This document shows, in pieces, positions 34,201-46,200 of a stretch of DNA of 64,000 nucleotides. Source of the stretch: Sorex araneus. Lineage: Eukaryota > Chordata > Mammalia > Eulipotyphla > Soricidae. Under the pieces are notes generated by a model that ran no database searches, had not been told where the DNA came from, and was given only the letters and a program-made list of their open reading frames with translations. The position numbers and the translations under genes were made by a program. The stretch is from the NCBI RefSeq assembly GCF_027595985.1, contig NC_073313.1:79011994-79075993 (forward strand), given 5' to 3'. Position 1 is the stretch's first letter. Each line of letters begins with the position of its first letter.

Positions 34201-37200
34201 ATGAAGTCGACATTTAAACCAAGTAGGAGTCCTTGGGCTGCATTGCTCCATGACCGAGTATCATAGCTTTACATTTGGATTCCTAATACAAAGGTTTTTT
34301 TTTCCCTTCAGTATTAGATGGATCTGTCCTCAAAAACGATGAAAAACAGAGACTTGCGAAAGAGCGTAGAGAAGAGAAAAGAAGACGAGATGACGGTATA
34401 TTATTTTAGACCTTTCTTTAAAGAACTTTTAATACCGGAATTTTATGTTAGATATGTCCCAAAGTGTTTTTTTTTTCTTTTTGGGTTACACCCGGCGATG
34501 CATAGGGGTTACTCCTGGCTCTGCACTCAGGATTTATTCCAGGCAGTGCTGGGAAACCATATGAGATGCTGGGAATCATACCCGGGTCGCCTGCTTGCAA
34601 GGCGAATGCCCTACCTATTGTTCAGCCCCCAAAGGTGTTTTGCATCATCTGTTTATTTGATTGATTGCACAAGGCTTAAGGGTAATTTTTGTATTTCTGT
34701 GCAAAATGAGTGATCACACATGCATCATTTCTTAGCTAGATCTTTTTCCTTAGAGTCTTCTGAATCGACTGAAAAAACAAGTTGCTCAGCTTCATTCAAA
34801 TGGAGAGTTGATTTTCTTTGTTTGGGCCAAGGACCTGTTTCTTCCTGTGGCTCTTTGTGAGAGGGTTTTACAATTGCATCCCTGTGGTCTAGGCTTTAGG
34901 GGTGGGGGTGGGGGTGGGGCTTCAGTGGGGGAGCATCAGTGCCCATCTCCCCCCCACTGCAAGCCTCCTCACTGGACTCAATTCCTGCTTAGCAAGCTGA
35001 CAATGGGTAAAGAGGGGAATATGAAGAGGCCCTTGGATTAGGTTATTTTTTTATTTTTTTGCTTTTTGGGTCACACCTGGCGATGCACAGGGGTTACTCC
35101 TGGCTCTGCACTCAGGAATTACTCCTGACGGTGCTCAGGGGACCATATGGGATGCTGGGAATCGAACCCGGGTCAGCCGTGTGCAAGGCAAACGCCCTAC
35201 ACGCTGTGCTATCGCTCCAGCCCCTACCATGGGCTATTATTTTTTTTTTTGCTTTTTGGGTCACACCTGGCGATGCACAGGGGTTATTCCTGGCTCTGCA
35301 CTCAGGAATTACCCCTGGCGGTGCTCAGGGGACCATATGGGATGCTGGGAATCAAACCCAGGTCGGTCCCATGCAAGGCAAAAACTCTACCCGCTGTGCT
35401 ATTGCTCCAGCCCCCTACCATGGGTTATTTTGAAATAACATTTGAACTATTATTTCTTGCCTTGTACACTTTGGACTATTTCAGCTAATAAAGAAATACA
35501 GCTTCTGGAGAAGGAGAGAAAGGCAAAAATCTACTATGAAAAGCAAGTAGAGGAGAAACAGCGGAAACTGAAGGAGCAGAAAGAGAAAGATGAACAAAGA
35601 AGGATGTCTGTTGAGGAGAAGAGGAAGCAGAAGCTCGAAGAAGACCAAGTAACATTTTTTTTCTTTTTGGGTCTCACCCGGCGATGCACAGGGGTGACTC
35701 CTGGCTCATACACTCAGGAATCATTCCTGGCGGTGCTAAGGGGACCATATGGGATTCTGGGAACTAAGTAACATTCTTATAGCATTTTTATAGACTTGCC
35801 TTGCTGTCTCCATGGCCTCGGCTCTTTTTTTTTTCTTTTTGGGTCACACCTGGCGATGCACAGGGGTTACTCCTGGCTCATACACTCAGGAATCACTCCT
35901 GGCGGTGCTCAGGGGACCATATGGGATGCTGGGAATCGAACCCAGGCCGGCCGTGCGCAAGGCAAACACCCTCCCTGCTGTGCTATCACTGCAGCCCCCT
36001 CGGCTCTTTTTTTTTTCTTTTTGGGTCACACCAGGCGGTGCACAAGGGTTACTCCTGGCTCTGCACTCAGGAATTGCTCCTGGTGGTGCTCAGGGCACCA
36101 TATGGGATGCTGGGGATCAAACTCAGTCCTTCAGTGTGCTAGGCAACGCCCTACCCGCTGTGCTATCGCTCCAGCCCCAGGCTCCCTTCTTCTTGACCTG
36201 GGAAGTGAATAAAGGCCCTTACCCTGTTCTGGTCAGATCCCGAAAACTTAGCTCCTATGGAATTTCCTAAAACTGGGAAGAGTGCTCTGTCCCCCTCGGT
36301 ATGGTACACGGAGTACCTGTGACCTTAAGCTTGTGCTGACTGTTCTGTCCCATTGCCTGCTTCTTCCATGTGCTGCCATGCCCTCTCTCTCTCAGGCATC
36401 CATATAGTTTTTAGTATGTGGGGGTAGAAGGAGGGAGAGTAAGTGCAGAGCCACTGTGTATTTGGAAATAGGATAGGATTAGGGTGAAAATGTTTTTAGT
36501 TTTTGCTACACTTTTTTTGGATTTCTAGGTGCTTTCCAACAACCTTTGGTTAGGACCATTTAAATTTTAAAATGCCACCATATGGTAAATGTTAAGAATT
36601 GCGATGATATGAATAACTCCATTTCTCCTGCTAGACTTCTGTGTGGACAGAGGTCAGAAACCATGGTTGTACTCAGGAGAATAAAAATCCTGGCTGTTAA
36701 AAGTTGCCATTCTAGCAGAGGGCTGAGAAGTTTTCACAGGTGGCATTCCCATTTGTGTAGTTGTGATCCGCATCCATTATCCAAGTTGTCTTTTTTTCAA
36801 AAGGCATTTTCATTGATTGAGATTTTGTGGTTTTACACAGTTTGTTTTGAGTTATCAAAGATTTTAAAACTTCCATAGTTAACGACCAGAATTTCAGATC
36901 TTACTCGTGATCCTGTAAAAGTAGGAACTTCACGCCTTGTGTTAGTGAAATGGAATGAACATGTAAATATTTCCTGGCGTTTCTTTTGAATAGGAGCGAT
37001 ACAAAGCTGTCCTCTCTCGCATTGTTGACCGCAGTAACAGCCGCGTGGACTCCAAGAAAAGATGGTCTTGGGAAGGCCCTATAGCTGAAGGGAAACCCGC
37101 TGCTGACACCAAAGATGGTAACTGAGGCAGCCTTAAGTTGCTGATTTGATATTGGCTCTTAGTGTAAGAGGTTGCAGGTCCACCTGAGATTTTGAGCTTT

Positions 37201-40200
37201 CTGCCCTAAGTGCTACCTTTGCTTTGGTCTTCATAATACCTTTATACTGAGTTGCCAAAGGGACCGGTGAAATTCACCTCTCAACCATTTTGGCCCTCCA
37301 GAGCCACATCCAACAACATCCCCGGCCTCATTGTACCACTTCTTTAGATTGGGGAGCACTGCCACATTGTTTTTCAGTAGGTGGTGATAGTTATTACTCT
37401 TTTTGTGTGTGTGGTGCTGGCTCTCTAAATTAACTTATAGCAGTGGTTGGGTATGGTTGGAAAATATTTCCCTATCATCTTCCTTCATCCCTTCCTACTT
37501 TTTACAATGCCAGAGACCATATGGGATGCTGGGCTATTATGATGATAATTAAACCCAGGTTGGCTGCATGCTAGGCAACCAGTGCCCTACCTGCTGTACT
37601 ATCTCCAGCTTCCAAAACATTTCCCTTTTAATTTAAATAGTATAATTTTAACAGGATGGAATGATTTCTAGTTGGCAGTGCCTCACCTATTCGAGGCATA
37701 TGCTGTAAATGTGAGGCACATTCTTAGCCAGACATAAGTAATCATTACCATCCTAATATAATATGTGAAAAAGAAGAGATGGGTGATGACTTTTAAAGTG
37801 GTAGTCCATTAAATTTCACTGAAGGAGCAATTTCAAGTAATGTTTTAAATCATTTCTCTACTAGTTTTTAGTACAGGGAAGTATGTGTGGAAGATACTTT
37901 GTGAAATAAATTAAAGGTACAGTATTTTGCCCATTCTGAAATGATGAATACTGTGGTGAATGATTAATGATCCCAGGGAAAATAAAAATCAATACTATGA
38001 ATTACTTTCATGAAATCTCTTTAAATTGGAATGAAAATTGTGTAATTCAGAGAGATCCACATCTCAAACTCAAATGAAGCCTGTAATCTGCCCTGTAATA
38101 ATTATAATTAATTCTCTTTTTTTTTTGCTCTTTTGGGTCACATCCGGCGATGCACAGGGGTCACTCCTGGCTCATGCACTCAGGAATCACCCCTGGCAGT
38201 GCTCAGGGGACCATATGGGATGCTGGGATTTGAACCCGGGTTGGCCGAGTGCAAGGCAAACGCCCTACCCGCTGTGCGATAGCCCCTATAATTAATTCTT
38301 ACTTACAAATGAGAGTAAAGAAGACGTTTTTAATCTGAAAAGGTAGCTTACTCTTGAACTTTCTAAAAAATAACTTTCCCTTGATCTCCAGGAAAAATGG
38401 GTAAGAGGAGTTCATCATTAAATAGAAAATGCACGGATACTCAACAGCATTCTGATAAAAATCAACCTGCTGGAAGACCGCCTGGTTAGTTATTTTTAAT
38501 TTCTTGCGTTTTGTTTGCTGCTGTTTCTGTTTACATATCCAACAGTGCTTGGGCATTCCTGGATCAGTGCTCAGGATGAAAAGATTAACTTAGGACAAGG
38601 ATTTGTCTTTTGGGACTTCAGGCAGTGAACTTGATCTTGTCGGTGGCATAACCATACCCAACATGGGTTGTTTTCTTTTTCCTTTTTGGTCATGCACAAA
38701 TGTTTACACATGAGCTCTCTGGAACATGTATGGTTCTACTAAATTCTTTCCTGGGGTTATTGTGGTGTGCTGTATCCTTTTATTAAGATACTTCTCCTTA
38801 AAAATGTAGTCTGATCAGGTAGCAAGTCATGTTCAATCCTATTGCGTCACCCTCAGAGCCACTACTTTTGCAGTGTGGTTTAGACCTTAAATTGAATCCT
38901 TTTTTGTTCTTATTATTTAGGAAAGGGTAATCTTTTCAATCATCTGAGAATCCCAAGGAAGTCAGTGATGATAACAAGGAGCAAAAGCTCAGCTTCACTT
39001 CCTAACGCCAGAAAGAATTTAGGTAAAAGGGTAGAAAGCCTAAGATTTGTGGTTACCTGTACTTGTGGGTTTTAATTATGGTGAAGCATAAACATAGTTT
39101 GAATTAGCAGTTTCCTAAGATCTGTAAATGTCAGTAATGTTAAAAAGGACTGGATTTGAAATCCAGTTTCAAGTGAGAGTTCTTACCCCACACTTGGGGT
39201 TATTTGGAACTGATGTTGAAAGTACCAGCTGAATGAGCATGTTCTGTAAATCATCATAAGGTATCTTCCATCCATGGAGAGAGCACATTGAACCATTTGT
39301 GGCCAAGTAGGTTTTCATTGTATGAGTCAATACCCGGGTCTTAGTGTGAGGTCATGATGTATCTTTAGTATGTAAGTTCCTAAAGAGTACCATCTTGGTG
39401 TTTTTTAAATGCACTAGGGCAGTTTCCAGTTTTCAACGTCCCATTTCATAGTCTGGTGCCATTTCACATCTACAGAAAGGTTGAAAACCACTGCACTTAC
39501 TTGAAGGCATTTTGCTTCTTGTAGATTCCAATGAATTTTCCAATCCTTCCAAATTGTCTTTCTAATTGCATCCTCGTGCTCATCTTACGGAAGGTCTTGC
39601 TTTAGTGTTTTCTATAGTCTGATTTATCAAGTAAGTATTGTTACCAGCTAACAGCAATTTCACCAAACTAATACGTAAATTTCAAAATGCTGAATAAATA
39701 TCTGGGCTTACAAGTTTGTCTTCCTCTTGTCTTCCTCTGTTTGGTAGAGTTAAATGTAGAATTATTATTTATAAACTAATATTTTAGTCGCTTTATAAAT
39801 TTTTCTAAGAGCATAAAAATGACTAGTCAAAAAAAGTATATCTTCAGGGTTACCTGTATTTTCTCATTTATTTGGTAGTGTTCCACATGCTTGTGGTTAT
39901 TATAAGTCCTCAATGTGCAAAAGCACTAATGTATTTTGTTGAAACTGAAAGGGACTTGGAGATTCTGTGTATTCTGATTTAGATCTTACTTTTTTTTATA
40001 TGGGTGAATACATTTTTTAAGGATTCTAGTCCAAAGTAGTTACAGATAGTGTTTTTATCTCCTCATGCTAACACTCTGCATCCACCCTCTCCTTCCTAGT
40101 GAAGATACTTCTTAAGAAGTATCGATGGTCTTATAATTTTCTGTGCAAATCATTCTGAACTATAGCGTGATTAAAATAGAAACTTTTTGCTAGCTTCATT

Positions 40201-43200
40201 TCAGAGAAGTATCTTACTCTCCTCTCTCGTGAACTGTTGCTTTGATAGTGTCTCTGTTGTTGGGAAGTACCAACTTTGCAAAGCTTCTGTTTTGGGATTG
40301 TAATCCAGTTCACTAAAGGCTCGTATAATGTGTATAATCTTTAGAATTTCTTCATAAGCAGTCTCCTTTGTCTCTCCGTGACCTTATACTGTTGAGTGAT
40401 GTGTTTCTGACAACCATTGATTGTTTACTTACTTTCTTGTCTTCAATTTATGTACAGGCACTCATGCCTTAGTTCCGTGTATGGCACGGTCTAATCGTAG
40501 TCGAAGTAGTCATGAGCTACAGTCTGTGATCGTCATTCCCTCTATGCCTGAGCCCGGAACATCCAACCTAAGTGACCAAACAGCAATTAGCAAGAGTACC
40601 AACGTACTCCATAATAAAACTGGCAGAAAAGCTCCCCGCAAATCCCGAGCACAAGAACCTGCCAAAGGTCGCCTTCCTCCGACCTTCAAGGTCTCTGCAT
40701 CTCTGCGTATGGAAGTAGCATCCCCGAGTCAGGAAGTAACTTCAAAGGTAGTAACATCAAAGATGAGTCGCGCATCGCTTCCTGCTATCGAACTAGGAGA
40801 ATGCTTCAACCCAGATGGCCGTCTGACATCATCCGCTGACAAGGCAGTTTGCGAGACCAACTTGGCAGCCTGTGTTGGGGTCAGTTCGGAGTCATCGCCA
40901 GGTGATAGCCTGGACCCCTCGACTGAAGTAAGTACAGAATCCTCTGAGGCACAGAGTGTGAATCCGTCACCAGAGGTGAGCATTGACTCATCAGGAGAGG
41001 TGAGTCTAGGTACCTCCTCTCCTGAAGTAAGTGTGGAGGTATCACCGGAGGCAAGTCTGGTAGAAATCCCATTGGATGTGAAGGTGGAGGTCCTTCCAGA
41101 ACATCCTGTGGAATTGCCCCATGTGCAGTTTGCGGATCAAACGAACCAGCTAAATGAATCAGCTACTGATGAAATCGCCAGGCCGTCTTCTGATATGAAG
41201 AACACTCGACAGGTTTGTCCAAGTATCTTTAAATTCTAAGCTTGCTTTGATTTTTTTTTTGGCCTTTTCTGTCACACCAGGTGGTGCTCAGGAATTTCTT
41301 CTGGCAGTGCTCGAGGGACTATATGAGATGCTGGGTGTCAAACCCAAGTTGGCCGCGTGTGAGGCAAACTCGCTACCCACTGTATAATTGCTCTAGCGCC
41401 CAAATTCTGTTTTCTTCTAATATGATGTGCCTGTGGGTGGATATGTTGGTTAGGATTCATAACATAAGCAGCTTATTATAGTATTCTCTGATAAAATTCA
41501 TGAAATGGCATCCTTAACTTCAGTCATTTAAAATTTTCAGCTCTGGGAGCCGGAGAGCTAATACAGCAGGTCATGCCCTTCATGTGGCTGACCCGGGTTC
41601 AGTCCCCGGTTATCCCATATGGTTCCCTGAGCATGACCATGAGTGATTCCTGAGTGTAGCACCAGGAGTGATTCCTGAACACTACCAAATGTCGCCCAAA
41701 ACCCAAAGAAAGTAAAAAATAAATAAAATTCTCTCCTATTGGGGCTAGGGAAATAGTACAGCTTGTAAGGTGCTTGCCTGGCCAACATCTGACCCAAGTT
41801 AAATCCCATGTGACTGCTGAGCATTGCTGGGTGTGGCCCAAAATCCAAATAAATAAGCTGCTCTGCTATGGTAATTTGTATGGACTGTATTTACAAGCTT
41901 TGAAATATTACAGATCCTTAATTTGGGTATAGAACTAGAATAAGATTTTTAAATGAAAAATTTCTTTCAAATTATTTTTTTTAAATAATGAACTTAAAGA
42001 ATAAGCACCTAATTCTGATGCATGAGAGGTAAACTGGGAGTTCAGGTAGCTGTGTTTCATTTCATTTTATTCAAAGTATCTTTCTGTATTTTATTCAAAA
42101 TAACTTTCTTTTGAAAGCAAACCCAGCTACAGGAAGAAGCAAATCCAGCAACAGGATGGTAAGTACTTGTAATCTTAACTGATTGCATTGCTGTGTTTAG
42201 AAAACAGAAATGAGCGCCAGTCATCTTGTCAAAAAGCTTCTAACATCGAACAACCCGTGCTATGCATCACCATCCCTCGCTGTAGGTGGTTCTCGTATCA
42301 GGTTAGTGTCGCATCCTACGTGAAAGAATGTAGCATTCAGGGTAATGTTAATATCAAGGAATTTTTTCAGTTGATTTTATCTTAAAACTCTTAAGAGTTG
42401 ATAACCTACTTTATACACCAAATTTTTAATGAACACGCTTGTATCCCAGCACTGTATCAGACTTTTCCCATTTTTCCCAGCAAGCCGAAGTGTCCTCCTT
42501 CGCCTGTGATGTTCAAGTCACCTGCGCAGTATTCTTTGACTTACAAAGTAACACCTGTGCAGCAGATGCTGTATATACCAAACACCATAAATAGACATGA
42601 GAGGATGAGAGAAGTGACTCCTAAACCAAAGTCCGTGCCCCAAGGTAAGCCCCCAAGAAAGTCATTGGGAGTAGTCAACCTTGCTTTGGGGAGCAGCACC
42701 GTGTTTGCTTTACCTTTTATATGATCACCTGTTTACAGGTTTTGTTACTTATTTTTTGTTGGGGATGCTCACGGCTTACTCTTGGATCTGCGCTCAGGAA
42801 TTGGGAGACCTTGAACCCAAGTCAGCCACATGCCCTAGCCACTGTACTATCACTCCAGTGCCCTGTACATATTTTCTCATGCTGGTTATTGTCAAGCACT
42901 TCTTTGTTGAGCTGAGAGGTGACAGGTAGCTTCCAAAACTAACTGTTTAAAATTATTTTAAACTAGACCCCGACCTTGGTAATAAAGCCACCCCAGGTGT
43001 CATTAATAAGGAAGAGGCTACTAAAATACTCTCTGAGAAACGCCGCCTCATTCGGGAACAGAGGGAGAAAGAGTTGCAAAAGGATGCGGTAGAAGATCAT
43101 ACTCAAAGCTTGGCTGTGGCCCCAGTTCTGAATTTACCATCGAGCTCAAGGTACTTGCTATCAGCTCTCCAGTAGTAACTGGATTGTGAATGAGAAACGA

Positions 43201-46200
43201 TAGGGTGGTAGGGGATTGTAGTTTCTTCTAGGTAGTAACAGGAAATGCATTGTGTAAATGGGAGCTGCGTATGATCAAGACCAAGATAAATACTAAGCGT
43301 CATTTCATTCCTTCACTAGGAAAGAGGAAGACTTGGCGGTTCCCAGAGAGGATGGACCTTCTCAACCGCAAACATCTGATGAAGCTGACTTGCAGAAGAG
43401 CGCTGATGCTCCACAGAAGCAAGAGCTTGCTAAAGCCACAGGAAGCTCAGAGCCGGACAATCAAAAGGTTGTACTGCCATAGGTTTCCTGGTTCTCTAGC
43501 AACTTCAGAAATCTCAAGGGGACACTGACACCTTGAAGATAAAAATGTGGCATGTGGCAAGCAAACTTTTTTGTGTTTTATTTTTTGCATTCACAAAAGA
43601 TGATGCGCCAATGCAGCGCCGTCTGTCGCTTTTACATTAGAGTCGAGCTAGGAGCCAACATGGTTGTTTTTCTCAGCCACCGTTGGCAAAATGCTAGAAT
43701 GTTTTTCTAAGAGAACCAAACGCTGAACGTAAAAAATTATAGATAAGCAGTTTTAAATTTTTTTTTGCCTTTTGGGTCACACCTGGTGACACACAGGGGT
43801 TACTCCTGGCTCTGCACTCAGGAACCACCCCTGGCGGTGCTCAGGGGACCATGTGGGATACAGGGAATTGAACCCGGGTCGGCCGCATGCAAGGCAAATG
43901 CCCTACCCGCTGTGCTATCGCTCCAGCCCTAGCAGTTTTAAATTTTTTTAAATTTTTTGTTGAATCGCTGTGAGATATAGTTACAAAGCTTTCATGTTGG
44001 AGCTTCAGCCGTATAATGATGGAATACCCGTCCCTCCACCAGTGCACATTTTCCACCACCAATGTCCCTAGTATCCCCGCCCCCTATCCCAGCCCTCCCC
44101 CTGCCTCTATGGCAAACAATTTTCCCCCACCAACATCCCCAGTATTCCCCACCCCTAGCCCTCCCCCTGTCTCTATGGCAAACAATTTGGGGCATTATAG
44201 ATTTTGCTGAGAAAACGTTATACAACTTCTGGGAGTATTGATTTCTATCAAACAATTACAGGAAATTGTAAAGAAGTTTATATTAAAGCTATGCCACACT
44301 TTCAGCTGTGAGACTATAGGAGGTTTGCTAGGTTAAGAAGTTAGGTTTGTTGTGATGTTGTTGTGGGTAGGCCATTGATTGCCTTGCACGCGGCCGACTC
44401 AGGTTCAGAATAATTCCTGAGTGCAGAGCCAGGAGAAACTCCTTAGCTTTGCCGGGTGTGACCCAAAAAGCCAAAAAAGAAAAAATAAGAATTAGGTTTT
44501 AGTGTGTCCGTATTAATAAGATTCCAGCTAGTGTGTCCATATTTAGATTCCAGCTTGGTTTCAGGAACTCCTAATTGCTTGCCCAGCCCTGTGTGATTCT
44601 TCCCAGTCCTCCTTCAGTGTATGTCTCACCCTTGTAAATCCCAATTGCCAGATGGATCTTCAGTTTGTGTGATCAGCCTGCCCCAATGTATCTTGCAGTT
44701 TCAGTGTATTGTTTACCCGGTTCCTCTTGTACATGGCATCACTGAATTCCTCAAAAAGACTCGTCTTGGTGCTTCTGAGATGGCTGGGGATGTGGCGCAG
44801 TGGTAGAGTACATGCCCTGTCCTATGGGAATGGATTGCTCTTAGGTGGTAGTGGTCTGGCGTCACTGTAACGGTAACCCAGAGGTCCTGGAGGGGACGGC
44901 TTACATTCTCTTTTTTGGGGGGGCTCACACCCAGCGATGCACAGGGGTTACTCCTGGCTCATGCACTCAGGAATTACTCCTGGCGGGGCTCGGGGGACCA
45001 TATGGGATGCTGGGAATCGAACCCGGGTTGGCCGCGTGCAAGGCAAACACCCTACCCTCTGTGCTATTGCTCCAGCCCCACGGCTTACATTCTCAGTCCT
45101 CGAGATCAGTTTCTCTAGTTTCATCTAGTTGAGCTGATGCTCTGAAAGACTGCTATTTCTTGAACGCCGCACATCGTGACACAGTACCCTTGATCAAAAG
45201 TTTCCATTCTTTATCAAATGGATTTTTATTTGGAAGCATCATGGGCTACTGGTTTGTGTGTTTGGCCTAATACTGTTCTCCTGGGGCCCAGTGGTAACTG
45301 CTGCTTTACCCCATCAGTCTGTGCCAGGGTTCGAACTCTGCCATCCCCTATGCTCGGCATATGCTCTGCCATTTGTGCTCTCTCCCCGGCCTCAGTTCCA
45401 TTTTTTTGTCCTGAAAAATGTTTCACTGTTAAAAGTTTGAACTCGTGTTCTCTTGGTATGTTGAGATTAAGTGGCCTTTTTATACGAATTTCCTAGAAAG
45501 GGGACGCCAAAACTAAAGCTCAGGAAGAGGCGGACAAACGCAAGAAGGAGCACGAAAGAATTATGTTACAAAATTTGAAGGAAAGATTAGAAAGAAAGAA
45601 GGTAGGTACTCTTATCTTTCCTCTCTCGCTGACTCTGTCTTAGGGGGGTCTGCGACTTGGTTTAAAACAAGATTCGGCCCATGGAGCAAAGCGTCGTTTG
45701 GGATGATTTCAGACATGTTGTCCACTGGTGGGGTTTCCCACTCTTCTCTCGTTATCTAAGGCCCCAGCTCCTATGTTAAAGAGTCTCCTCTCTGCGAGAC
45801 CATCCTTCACCCTCGTGTCCAGCCGCAGTGGTGGTGGCTTGCTTGGTCAAGCAAGAGTCCAGGGGCACACAGCTGCTACAAGCAGTCACTTGTAATGGGC
45901 ATAGGAGTGCCACCAGCCCTACCGAAAATTGGCGCTATTGAGTGAGAAGTTCCAGTCTGCCTCGGTGCTGGCTGTCGACCCAGGTCTCATTTTGTGTGGT
46001 TCACCTCTCTCCTGGTCCAGGCTGAGGTGATGCATGGCCTCTTGCAAGAACGTTAGCACATCTAGCTAACCTTCCTGTGTAGCCAAACCTCATAGCGCCA
46101 GTTACAGTCTGTGCCACTCCAGTTAATATCACAAACTCTAACTGGTACACAGTCCTATGTGCTTAGTCTCTGTAGTGGGTTTTCAACACTGCAAAAATGC

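Noticed and set aside
35812-36270. Open frames with recurring peptides such as GMLGIEPGSAACKANALP or MGCWESNPGRPRARQTPYP on either strand, here and at dozens of other places
   Set aside because: These are the translated forms of the abundant SINE body. They recur wherever a SINE lies and have no gene structure.
42118-42158. Constitutive MAP7D3 exon between exons 8 and 9
   Set aside because: 41 bases break the frame and give an immediate TGA. Direct joining of exon 8 to the exon at 42,201 keeps the frame to the final stop. Kept only as a candidate alternative exon.
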